From assembly GCA_003132425.1 (NCBI GenBank), contig PKXS01000124.1:92472-124819 (forward strand): a stretch of 32,348 bases of DNA, given 5' to 3'. The translations under genes and the position numbers were made by a program. Each line of letters opens with the position of its first letter. Within the stretch, counting starts at the first letter, position 1. Shown here piece after piece: positions 1 to 7,894 of the stretch. The notes below the pieces were generated by a model. The model did not search any database and had not been told where the DNA came from. It saw only the letters and a list, made by a program, of their open reading frames with translations. This DNA comes from Gammaproteobacteria bacterium (GTDB lineage Bacteria > Pseudomonadota > Gammaproteobacteria > Steroidobacterales > Steroidobacteraceae).

Positions 1-696
1 CAGATGCTTGCCGGTTGCCGCATCGAATGCATCCATCGAGCCCCTGCCGATGCCGGTATCGACGTCGGAATTGCCGATGAAGACCTTACCGCCGCCAACC
101 CGAGGTGCGCCGTTGATCGCCCGGGTACCGTCCGTCTCGCAGGCCTGCACGTCCCACACCTTTATCCCGGTCTTACGGTTGACCGCGATGAGACGGCAAT
201 CGCTGGTTCCAAAAATGACCTCGTCCCGCCACAGCGCAACGCCGCGATTGAGGTGGTGCGACCACATGCTCGCGAATGCGCTCGCGACCTTCACCTTCGG
301 GTCGTAGGACCACACAATTTTGCCGGTTCGAACGTCGATGGCCCATACCTGCGCATACGCACCGATCTGGTAGACAAGCCCATCGGCGACCAGCGGATTG
401 GCGAGCAGACCGTCGGTTGTTGGCAAGTCGGCATGCCAAGCGAGCCCAAGAGTCTTCACGTTCGAGTCGTTTATCTCTGCCAGCGGACTGAAGTGATGCT
501 GCTCGGGCGTTCTACCGAGCATCGACCATTCACCGGCCTTCGGCGCGGCCATGACGCCGCCACTGAGCGCCACGGTACCCGCTACGCAAGCCAGCAACCT
601 TGAGGCGAAAGCGCCGATGCGTCGATGTCGAATGGTCATCGTGGATGTTTGCGGGAACCGTGAATCACTCATGTATTTGGCGGTGCGACTTGTCAT
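1..696 (-). CDS. PQQ-dependent dehydrogenase, N-terminal part (cut by window edge)
   Basis: The reading frame is open from the left edge to an ATG at 696 and encodes 232 residues with no stop, so the C-terminal part lies outside the window. The start is chosen because GGGGAG stands 7 bases upstream; in-frame ATGs at 672 and 639 are alternatives. After a basic stretch comes a hydrophobic, signal-like segment ending GGVMAA, consistent with export to the periplasm. The mature part begins like methanol/ethanol-type quinoproteins (EWSMLGRTPEQHHFSPL) and has propeller blade motifs ending in W (AIDVRTGKIVW, AVNRKTGIKVWDV). At the place where these enzymes carry two adjacent cysteines before NRGVA it reads WSHHLNRGVALW, so the vicinal disulfide is missing. 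Substrate cannot be predicted. It is divergent from the aldehyde dehydrogenase and may supply aldehyde to it (inference). Confidence 0.85.
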   Translation of the reverse strand, partial: MTSRTAKYMSDSRFPQTSTMTIRHRRIGAFASRLLACVAGTVALSGGVMAAPKAGEWSMLGRTPEQHHFSPLAEINDSNVKTLGLAWHADLPTTDGLLANPLVADGLVYQIGAYAQVWAIDVRTGKIVWSYDPKVKVASAFASMWSHHLNRGVALWRDEVIFGTSDCRLIAVNRKTGIKVWDVQACETDGTRAINGAPRVGGGKVFIGNSDVDTGIGRGSMDAFDAATGKHL

Positions 697-1045
697 TTAC
701 ATGCTCCCCACGCTCCGCATAATGTTTGTGACAACAAAGTGCGCTGCCGGCCTCTACCCGTCTTTCGATTTCTTGCGGACGCCATTCAGATCTTGCCCAT
801 ATTGCGAAACCATGCCGAGCGTGTGGCACATCCAGCGAAAGGGCCCAATGGCCTTTCCAGGCTGCCGAGTTCCGGACAGACTGTGGAAATTGCGCCGGGG
901 CCGAGCGGGATTGGCAGGATTCGAACAAACGTTGCAGGAACCTGTCAGACCGGTCGCTGCCGGCGCGCAATACTCGGCGTCAGGTCAGGGGCCGGGTGGC
1001 CACTCTCAGTAAGATCTTGGCGGTTCAATCGACCTGGAGGCTGCT
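697..1045. promoter_or_regulatory. Divergent intergenic region, 349 bp
   Basis: This is the spacer between the divergently transcribed PQQ dehydrogenase and aldehyde dehydrogenase genes and must hold both promoters. I see one clear symmetric motif, TTTGT-GACA-ACAAA at 725-738, close to the PQQ dehydrogenase start. A good ribosome binding site (GGAGG, 1036-1040) precedes the aldehyde dehydrogenase. Overlapping short ORFs in this stretch show no recognisable protein. A tRNA-like string, GGATTCGAAC, has no cloverleaf around it. No convincing -35/-10 pair was found. Confidence 0.5.
725..738. promoter_or_regulatory. 14-bp dyad TTTGT-GACA-ACAAA, candidate operator
   Basis: A perfect 5-bp inverted repeat with a 4-bp centre lies 29 bases upstream of the PQQ dehydrogenase start codon, where a repressor or activator could act. 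Size and position are typical of an operator, but a 5-bp arm can occur by chance and no second copy was noticed. Confidence 0.25.
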
Positions 1046-2560
1046 GTGGAAGCTCTAAATGCCTTCTCGAAGCTGAGTAGTCAGCATCTGATCGACGGAC
1101 GACTCGTCAGCGCCACCGGAATAAAGGTGCATGCGGTTATCGACCCGGCGACCGAGGCACGTATAGGCGAGATTACCGATGCGACTCCAACGGAGATCGA
1201 CCTCGCAGTTGAGGTCGCGACCGCCGCGCAGAAGCGATGGCGCAAAGTCAACTATCACAAGCGGGCCGAACTACTGCATGAGGTGGCGCACCGGATGCGC
1301 GCGACTAAGCGCCTCATCGGCGAGATGCTCACCCGAGAAATGGGCAAGCCGTTCAAGGAGTCGGTGGACGAGGCGGGATGGTCTTCCACGGCTACTGACT
1401 ACTACGCCGAGGTGGCCCGGCACGAGGCGGGACGAGTTTTCGGGCCGGTCGTCGACGGGCAATTCAATTTCACGACCAAGGACCCCGTGGGCGTTGTCGT
1501 GATCGTGCTGCCATTCAACTATCCCCTATGTCTCCTTTGCTGGCAGGCTGCAGCTGCAATCGCCTGCGGGAACGTTGTCATCGTCAAGCCGTCGGAACTG
1601 ACGACGCTGACCACCTTGCAGTTCGTCGACGCCTTCAGCGGCCTGCCGCCCGGAGTAGTGCAAGTGCTTGCCGGAGGCGGCGAAGTGGGGCGCTCGCTCG
1701 TCGAACATCCGAAGACGCATATGGTTGCCTTCACCGGCGGCGTGCCCACCGGACGCGCGGTTGCGGAGACTTGCGCGCGGCTCTATAAGCGGTCGCTGAT
1801 TGAAACCTCGGGGAATGATCCTTTTATCGTGATGCCGTCCGCGCCGATCGATACCGCCGCGCGGGGAGCCGCGTTTGGTGCGTACCTGAACTGCGGTCAG
1901 GTGTGCGCCGCCTCGGAGCGCTTTTACGTACACGAGCAGGTGTACTCGGAGTTCGTCGAGCGCCTGGTCCACTACACGCGCCAAGTGCGCGTCGGCAACG
2001 GCCTAGATCGCGTGGACATGGGACCGCTGGCTTCCGAGCGTGAACTCAATCGATACCTTGCATTATTGCATGGCGCCAATGAAGACGGGGGCAAGGTCGC
2101 GGCCGGAGGAGGTCGTCCGCCGGATCTTAAGAAGGGTTGGTTCGTCGATGCTACTGTACTGGTCGAGGTCGCCGCCGATGCGCGCATCATGAACACCGAG
2201 TCTTTCGGTCCGGTGGCACCGGTGTGCCGAGTCTCGAGCTTCGATGAGGCTATTGAATTGGCCAATCGCTCCCACTATGCACTCGGCTCGACGATCTATA
2301 CGAGGGATCTCCATGAGTCGATGCGCGCAGTCGAGGAACTGGAGGCCGGCATGGTCTGGGTTAACGCCCCGCTGCTCGACAACGACGCCGGACCCTTCGG
2401 CGGCCGCAAACAGTCCGGCATGGGACGACAGCTTGGGGCTGAAGGTCTAGACTCCTTCCGACACACGAAATTCACAATGATAGACTCCGCCGCGAAGCCC
2501 CATGACTTCTGGTGGTTTCCGTACTCAGACGCCGAGAGCTTTCCTGCGAGCTCGAAGTAG
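1046..2560 (+). CDS. NAD(P)-dependent aldehyde dehydrogenase
   Basis: This 504-residue protein has the normal length of the ALDH superfamily, which oxidises aldehydes to carboxylic acids. All four catalytic residues are visible: Asn158 (LPFNYP), Lys181 (VKPSE), Glu253 (IETSGND) and nucleophilic Cys287 (CGQVCAAS). The Rossmann turn FTGGVPTGRAVAE binds the nicotinamide cofactor. The usual LELGGK around the general-base glutamate is replaced by IETSGND, which marks a divergent subgroup. The start is GTG with GGAGG five bases upstream. It heads a plus-strand cluster with a small membrane protein, an NCS1 permease and, further down, an FAD-GcvT demethylase, so it may oxidise an aldehyde released from an N-methylated or amine substrate. 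The family is certain; the substrate is unknown. Confidence 0.95.
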   Translation: MEALNAFSKLSSQHLIDGRLVSATGIKVHAVIDPATEARIGEITDATPTEIDLAVEVATAAQKRWRKVNYHKRAELLHEVAHRMRATKRLIGEMLTREMGKPFKESVDEAGWSSTATDYYAEVARHEAGRVFGPVVDGQFNFTTKDPVGVVVIVLPFNYPLCLLCWQAAAAIACGNVVIVKPSELTTLTTLQFVDAFSGLPPGVVQVLAGGGEVGRSLVEHPKTHMVAFTGGVPTGRAVAETCARLYKRSLIETSGNDPFIVMPSAPIDTAARGAAFGAYLNCGQVCAASERFYVHEQVYSEFVERLVHYTRQVRVGNGLDRVDMGPLASERELNRYLALLHGANEDGGKVAAGGGRPPDLKKGWFVDATVLVEVAADARIMNTESFGPVAPVCRVSSFDEAIELANRSHYALGSTIYTRDLHESMRAVEELEAGMVWVNAPLLDNDAGPFGGRKQSGMGRQLGAEGLDSFRHTKFTMIDSAAKPHDFWWFPYSDAESFPASSK

Positions 2561-2590
2561 CGGGCGGTGATTTCGACCAGGGTCCGATAC

Positions 2591-2752
2591 ATGACAGAAC
2601 CTCTTCCGGCCGAACTCGAGGAACGCATCGCCGCGCTCGAGGCTCAACGCGAAGTTGGCGCGGATTTCGATGCAGTCAGTTGGTTTTGGCTCATTGTCCT
2701 TGGTGTACTACTCCCTGTCGTCTTGCTGCTGATCGCCTGGTGGGCACGGTGA
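2591..2752 (+). CDS. Small single-span membrane protein
   Basis: This short gene encodes 53 residues from the ATG at 2591; an in-frame GTG at 2567 would add eight. It has an acidic, helix-forming N-terminus (LEERIAALEAQREV, possible short coiled coil) and one strong membrane span (WFWLIVLGVLLPVVLLLIAWW) that ends in a single Arg. The gene sits 30 bases after the aldehyde dehydrogenase and 40 bases before the permease on the same strand, so it is very likely co-transcribed. By analogy with small subunits encoded next to secondary transporters it may assist the permease, but that is inference. I do not recognise the family. Confidence 0.6.
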   Translation: MTEPLPAELEERIAALEAQREVGADFDAVSWFWLIVLGVLLPVVLLLIAWWAR

Positions 2753-2792
2753 CCCCGAACGGGTGCGGCGGCCTCGGTCGGAGGGCTCGATC

Positions 2793-4232
2793 TTGAAGCC
2801 GCTCGACGAGCCGGCCGCGGACAAGAGCGCCTGGCCGATGCTCAGATCCGAGAGAACCTGGGGGCCCTGGCGCTTGGGCGTCGCGCTCGCCACCGCCGCA
2901 GCCGCGACCTGGTGTTACCTCATTGGGGAGTACGTCGGGTATTACCTCAATTTTGTTCAAGGCAGCCTAACTCTGGCGGCCGGCAGCATGATCGGGATGC
3001 TGCTGGTGTTGTTGGCGGCGGGCCCGATTTGCGTTCGTTACGGTATCGAGTCGGTCGCCTCGACAAAGCCGCAGTTCGGGTCGCGCGGATGGATGATCCC
3101 CGCCATGATGCAACTGGTTTCGATCGTCGGCTGGAATTCGCTGCTCCTTATCTTCTTTGCAAAGTCGCTGTCGCAGTTGCTCGACGTGCTGGGCTGGCTA
3201 CCGCCGGGCATCGGTGCGCAGCAGATCGTTCCGGCTGCTACGTTTCTGGCCTGTGGGCTTGTCTATCTGGTCTTGCTGCGCGGTGCCACGGGAATGAGCC
3301 GAATTTCCAACATCCTCGTACTGCACGTGCTCATCGGGCTCTGGATGCTGTACCTTCTCGTGTCGCGACGCTGGCCAGAACTCATTGCCGCGCAACCAAC
3401 CATGGCTCGGCCGGACCGTCTGTGGAACCATACGACCGGCGTGGAAATCGGCATCTCTTCGCTGCTATCTTGGTGGGCTTACATCGGCGCAATGATCCGG
3501 ATGGCGCCGCACGGGCGGACAGTGGCGGTGCCGGTCATGCTCGGCATGGGCGCACCGGTACCGTTGCTGTGCCTGATCGGCATCGCAGGCGTTCTCGTCC
3601 TCAAGGTATCCGACCCATCGGCGTGGCTACGCAGTGTCGGCGGACCTCTCTACGCGGTCATTGCGTTGACATTTGTGGCGGCCGCGAACCTCGGCACCAC
3701 GATCGCCGGCATCTACGCTTCGGCGATCGGCCTGCGGAACTTCAGTAAGCTTGAAAGACTGCCTTGGTCGCTCATACTGCTGCTGACGATTCTGCCGGTG
3801 GCACTTGTGGGGATTTTGATTCCCGAGCTTTTTTTTGGCCATTTCGGCGCGTTCCTCGCGTTCATCGGCGTCGCGTTTGCGCCCCTCTGCGGCATACAAG
3901 TCGCCGATTACTACTTTCTGCGGCGGCGCTTCATCGACATTCGGGCGGTCTACGATCGCAGTCCGTCCGGGGCCTACGCCTTCTGGGCCGGTGTCAATCC
4001 GGTCGCCATCGTCACCCTTGGGCTGGGGTGTGCCGTTTACGTCTATCTCCTCAATCCTCTGACTTACCTATCGCACGGGCCGTATCGGTACATCACGGCA
4101 TCGCTGCCGTCGGCGTTTATTTCAGGATGTATCTATGTTGTGCTTACCAGACTCTTCGTGATCCCCAAATGTCGCGGAGGCTATGGGTTGCGCCGGGCAG
4201 AGCCGACGACTCCCCGCGGCGTCGTTTCTTGA
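2793..4232 (+). CDS. NCS1-family (cytosine/purine/allantoin-type) permease
   Basis: A polytopic inner-membrane protein of about 480 residues with roughly 12 hydrophobic segments. The N-terminal GPWRLGVALATAAAATW stretch, the FGSRGW motif before a membrane helix, and the GIQVADYYFLRRR loop near the C-terminus are typical of nucleobase:cation symporter-1 proteins, which import nucleobases, hydantoins and related compounds. The ORF track starts at GTG 2763, but a TTG at 2793 has GGAGGG seven bases upstream and gives a more usual N-terminus, so I prefer it. It sits directly after the small membrane protein and before the AraC regulator, and is probably the uptake system for the substrate of this cluster. 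Substrate is not predictable. Confidence 0.85.
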   Translation: MKPLDEPAADKSAWPMLRSERTWGPWRLGVALATAAAATWCYLIGEYVGYYLNFVQGSLTLAAGSMIGMLLVLLAAGPICVRYGIESVASTKPQFGSRGWMIPAMMQLVSIVGWNSLLLIFFAKSLSQLLDVLGWLPPGIGAQQIVPAATFLACGLVYLVLLRGATGMSRISNILVLHVLIGLWMLYLLVSRRWPELIAAQPTMARPDRLWNHTTGVEIGISSLLSWWAYIGAMIRMAPHGRTVAVPVMLGMGAPVPLLCLIGIAGVLVLKVSDPSAWLRSVGGPLYAVIALTFVAAANLGTTIAGIYASAIGLRNFSKLERLPWSLILLLTILPVALVGILIPELFFGHFGAFLAFIGVAFAPLCGIQVADYYFLRRRFIDIRAVYDRSPSGAYAFWAGVNPVAIVTLGLGCAVYVYLLNPLTYLSHGPYRYITASLPSAFISGCIYVVLTRLFVIPKCRGGYGLRRAEPTTPRGVVS

Positions 4233-4286
4233 TACATCCCTGTTATAGGAGTAACTTTTTGACCGCGTGCTGGGCCGAACCGCACC

Positions 4287-5255
4287 ATGACGGTCAAAGC
4301 TTGGTGTCTGCGCGAGTTACGCAGCGAGCGAGGCGATTACCTAATGATGCATCCTGCGAACGCCGCAGCAACAAGCTCACTCATGCCGCCCGAGTGGATG
4401 CGGCAAATGCCGACGCCGCCGATGATGTCGAGCGAGCTTCTGCGCTGGCGCCGCATTTGTGCCTACCGGTTCAAGCACCCTGCCCAGTTCCAGATTCAGC
4501 TTCCCGCGGCGGGCGGGCATTTTCTGTCCGCCCACCTGAACAATCCATGTCAATTGTCGGCGCGCTGGAACGGCATGCTACGGCGCAGCCGGTCGTTGCC
4601 CGGCGAATCCATCATCATGTGCGCCAACCAGGAGAATTCGTGGGAGGGGACGGGTGAAATCGACGAGCTGCAGATCTTCATCGACCCCGAATTGCTGCTT
4701 GAAGCGGCAGCCGAGCTTAGCGACAAAGCCTTTTGGCTCGTGGAAGGAATCGGAATTCGGGACCCCATGATTTCCGTGATCGCGGCTCGAATCGTCGAGG
4801 AGCTGACAAATCCCGGCGACAGCTGTCAATTGGTCGGCGACGCGATGGCGCATGCATTGACGGCGCAGCTTCTGTCGCGTCACTCGAATTTCCGCGCCGT
4901 CTCAGTCATGCAGCGAATCGACATGCCGGTGCACAAAGTGCGGGCGGCCATCGACTATATCGAAGCGCATTTGAGCCACGACCTCTCGATTGACTTGATC
5001 GCTGCGGCCGTCAACATGAGTTCGTTTCGGTTCGCGAGGGGGTTCAAGAAGGCAACGGGCCATTCACCACACCAGTTCCTGCTCGAGCGTCGAATCGAAC
5101 TCGCCAAGGACATGCTGCGCTCGACCGACTACAAGTTGGCCGATGTAGCGCAAACCGTCGGTTTCGCAAACCAGAGCCATTTCGCTGCCGTTTTCCGGCA
5201 GCGCTGTCAGATGACGCCGAAGGCTTACCGCAATTTGACGCGATTCAACGGCTAG
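4287..5255 (+). CDS. AraC-family transcriptional regulator
   Basis: The last 100 residues form the double helix-turn-helix of the AraC/XylS family: DLSIDLIAAAVNMSSFRFARGFKKATGHSP is the first HTH, and ADVAQTVGFANQSHFAAVFRQRCQMTPKAYR the second, with the typical family signature. The N-terminal 200 residues would be the effector or dimerisation domain and match no ligand class I can name. The start is uncertain: ATG 4287 lacks a ribosome binding site, whereas ATG 4344 has GAGG ten bases upstream. It lies between the permease and the FAD-GcvT enzyme on the same strand and is the obvious candidate regulator of both halves of this cluster (inference). Confidence 0.9.
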   Translation: MTVKAWCLRELRSERGDYLMMHPANAAATSSLMPPEWMRQMPTPPMMSSELLRWRRICAYRFKHPAQFQIQLPAAGGHFLSAHLNNPCQLSARWNGMLRRSRSLPGESIIMCANQENSWEGTGEIDELQIFIDPELLLEAAAELSDKAFWLVEGIGIRDPMISVIAARIVEELTNPGDSCQLVGDAMAHALTAQLLSRHSNFRAVSVMQRIDMPVHKVRAAIDYIEAHLSHDLSIDLIAAAVNMSSFRFARGFKKATGHSPHQFLLERRIELAKDMLRSTDYKLADVAQTVGFANQSHFAAVFRQRCQMTPKAYRNLTRFNG

Positions 5256-5277
5256 CAGCGCGGCTTGGCCCGCGCTG
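5256..5277 (+). terminator. GC-rich hairpin after the AraC gene
   Basis: An 8-bp perfect stem (CAGCGCGG / CCGCGCTG) with a 6-base loop begins on the base after the AraC stop codon. The following bases (cactttct) are only moderately T-rich, so this is a weak intrinsic terminator candidate. If active it would separate the AraC transcript from the FAD-GcvT gene, which starts 168 bases after the AraC stop. Confidence 0.35.
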
Positions 5278-5423
5278 CACTTTCTAGTCGCGCGGGATTG
5301 AAATGGGCAAGTTCCCGACATCTTTGCGCGCAATATCGAAACACGGGTCTTGCAAGGCGATGCATGCTCGAAGTGTAGAGCTCGCCGCGCGTGGCGGGCG
5401 GAGGTCGTAATCCAGGTGCCTCA

Positions 5424-7889
5424 ATGGTCGCACAAGTGAGTACTAAGGTACTGCCGGACCAGGCCCGCGTGGTCATCGTCGGCGGGGGCATTATCGGCTG
5501 CTCAATCGCCTACCATCTTGCGAAGCTCGGATGGCGGGACATCGTGCTGCTGGAGCGCCAGCAACTGACGTCGGGAACCACCTGGCATGCGGCCGGGCTT
5601 CTGACGACGCTGCGGGACACGGAGACGCAGACGCGCCTGGCGAAGTACACCCAGGAGCTATATCGGAAGCTTGAGGCGGACACAGGCCAGGCCACAGGCC
5701 TCATTGGCTGCGGTTCGATCCAACTCGCGATGACGGCGGACAAGGCCGAGGAGATGCGGCGCGGCGTCAATATGGCGACTAGTTTCGGGGTGGAGGCTCA
5801 CGAAGTAAGCCCGGCCGAGGTGAAGTCCATGTGGCCGCTTGCCGACGTCGGCGATCTGGTGGCGGCCTTCTACTTCCCGAACGATGCGCGCGCCAATCCC
5901 ACCGACGTCACGCAAGCACTGGCGAAAGGCGCCCGGCGCGGCGGCACTCGGATCTTCGAGCACACGAAGGTCATCGGCATTACGACGGACCGGGGGCGGG
6001 TGACGGGCGTGCAAACCGACGTCGGCGCAATCCGCGCGGAGTTCGTAGTGAATTGCGCCGGAATGTGGGCGCGAGCCGTTGGCCAGATGGCCGGAGTCAA
6101 TGTTCCGCTGCAGGCCGCGGAGCATTATTATTTGATTTCGGAGCCAGTGGCCGGCGTGCACTCGATGCTGCCGATTCTCCGCGACCCGGGAAACTCGGCC
6201 TACGTCCGCGAGGAGGCGGGAAAGATCATGGTCGGGCTGTTCGAGCCCGTAGCAGCGCCGTGGGGGACAAACGGCATTCCGGACGATTTCAGCTTCGGTG
6301 ATATCCCGCCGGACTGGGACCGTATGTATCCGCACATCGAGAAGTCCATGAAGCGGGTCCCGTGCCTTCTACAGACCGGTATTAAGTTGCTGTTCTGCGG
6401 GCCGGAGTCTTTCACTCCGGACCACAACTACCTCATGGGCGAGGCGCCGAACGTCCGGAACTTCTTCGTCGCCGCCGGCTTCAACTCCCTGGGCATCCTG
6501 TCGGGCGGCGGCGTCGGGCACGTGATGGCCGACTGGATCGTCAATGGCCGCCCACAGATGGACGTGTGGTCGGTCAATTTGCGTCGCATGCACCGCTGGC
6601 AGAACAATGACCGGTATCTCCTCAATCGCACACAAGAGACGCTGGGCATCGGCTATCAGGATCATTGGCCCTTTCGCCAGTGGGCCACGGCGCGCGGTGT
6701 GAAGCAAAGCGTCCTTCATGACCGTGTCGCGGCAGCGGGCGCCTGCTTTGGCGAGTCGGCGGGCTGGGAACGCCCAAACTGGTATGGAAAGCCGGGCAAC
6801 ACGCCGGCGTATTCATACTCCTGGGGGCGCCAGAACTGGTTTCAGAATAACGCGCAGGAGCACGCTGCGGTTCGCGAGCGCGTCGGAGTCTTCGAGCAGT
6901 CGTCGTTCGCGAAACTTCTCGTTCAGGGCCGAGATGCCGTTACAGTGCTCAATCGCGTCGCCACGGCCAATATTGATGTGGCCGTAGGACGATGCATCTA
7001 TACACAGTTTCTAAACACGCGCGGCGGGATAGAGGCGGACCTCACTATCACACGGCTCGCGCCAGATCGTTTCCTAGTCGTCACCGCCGCATTCACACAT
7101 ACCCACGTCGATGCCTGGATTCACGATAACGTTCCTGACGATGCATTCTGCGTCGTGACCGACGTGACGGACGGCTATGCGATGCTGAACGTTCAGGGGC
7201 CATCCTCGCGTGCTCTACTGCAGTCACTCTCGAACGACGACTTTTCAGCCTCGGGGTTTCCGTTCGCCACATGCCGCGAAGTTCGCATCGGGTACCAGAC
7301 CCTGTTTGCACTCCGGCTCACCTACGTCGGCGAGTTAGGTTGGGAACTGTACGTACCGACGTCGTTCGCTCTGCCTGTTTACGATGCCATCGTCGAGGCC
7401 GGCGTCACGTACGGCTTGCACCACTGTGGCTACCATACCCTCAATTCTCTGCGAATCGAGAAGGCCTATCGCGATTGGTCGCATGACATAGGGCCCGACG
7501 ACTCGCCACTCGAGGCCGGGCTCGCATTCACCTGTGCATGGAATAAGCCGGGCGGGTTTATCGGCCGCGACGCTTTAATGGCGCAGCGTGATACCGAATC
7601 GCCGAAGCGCAGGCTGGTACAGCTCATGCTTGAGGATCCGCGACCTCTCCTGTATCACAATGAGCCGATTTACCGCGAAGGGGCGCGCATTGGCTTCGTG
7701 ACTTCGGCTATGTACGGGCACACCCTGGGAGCGGCCGTCGCGCTCGGCTACCTGTCTAATCCCGAGGGCGTGACGGACGAGTTCGTCACCGGTGGGCGCT
7801 ACGAGATTGCGATTGCGGATCGCCGCGTCCCGGCGAGAGCGTCCTTGGTCCCCATGTACGATCCGAAGAGCGTGCGTGTACGGCAGTAG
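5424..7889 (+). CDS. FAD-dependent demethylating dehydrogenase fused to GcvT domain (dimethylglycine/sarcosine dehydrogenase family)
   Basis: This 821-residue two-domain enzyme has the architecture of dimethylglycine and sarcosine dehydrogenases: an N-terminal DAO-type flavin domain (about residues 14-400) and a C-terminal aminomethyltransferase/GcvT folate domain (about 450-815). The dinucleotide-binding turn VVIVGGGIIGCS is at residues 17-26. TSGTTWHAAGLL carries His55, the position that binds FAD covalently in family members. Such enzymes oxidise an N-methyl group and pass the C1 unit to tetrahydrofolate. ATG 5424 is preferred over GTG 5391 because the conserved domain begins soon after it and an AGG lies upstream. 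Neighbours are an AraC regulator, an ALDH and transporters, which suggests catabolism of an N-methylated amino acid or betaine derivative; the exact substrate is not known. Confidence 0.9.
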   Translation: MVAQVSTKVLPDQARVVIVGGGIIGCSIAYHLAKLGWRDIVLLERQQLTSGTTWHAAGLLTTLRDTETQTRLAKYTQELYRKLEADTGQATGLIGCGSIQLAMTADKAEEMRRGVNMATSFGVEAHEVSPAEVKSMWPLADVGDLVAAFYFPNDARANPTDVTQALAKGARRGGTRIFEHTKVIGITTDRGRVTGVQTDVGAIRAEFVVNCAGMWARAVGQMAGVNVPLQAAEHYYLISEPVAGVHSMLPILRDPGNSAYVREEAGKIMVGLFEPVAAPWGTNGIPDDFSFGDIPPDWDRMYPHIEKSMKRVPCLLQTGIKLLFCGPESFTPDHNYLMGEAPNVRNFFVAAGFNSLGILSGGGVGHVMADWIVNGRPQMDVWSVNLRRMHRWQNNDRYLLNRTQETLGIGYQDHWPFRQWATARGVKQSVLHDRVAAAGACFGESAGWERPNWYGKPGNTPAYSYSWGRQNWFQNNAQEHAAVRERVGVFEQSSFAKLLVQGRDAVTVLNRVATANIDVAVGRCIYTQFLNTRGGIEADLTITRLAPDRFLVVTAAFTHTHVDAWIHDNVPDDAFCVVTDVTDGYAMLNVQGPSSRALLQSLSNDDFSASGFPFATCREVRIGYQTLFALRLTYVGELGWELYVPTSFALPVYDAIVEAGVTYGLHHCGYHTLNSLRIEKAYRDWSHDIGPDDSPLEAGLAFTCAWNKPGGFIGRDALMAQRDTESPKRRLVQLMLEDPRPLLYHNEPIYREGARIGFVTSAMYGHTLGAAVALGYLSNPEGVTDEFVTGGRYEIAIADRRVPARASLVPMYDPKSVRVRQ

Positions 7890-7894
7890 TAGCG

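Noticed and set aside
911-945. tRNA-like GGATTCGAAC string
   Set aside because: No acceptor, D or anticodon stems can be drawn around it and no CCA-adjacent 3' end; chance match to a T-arm.
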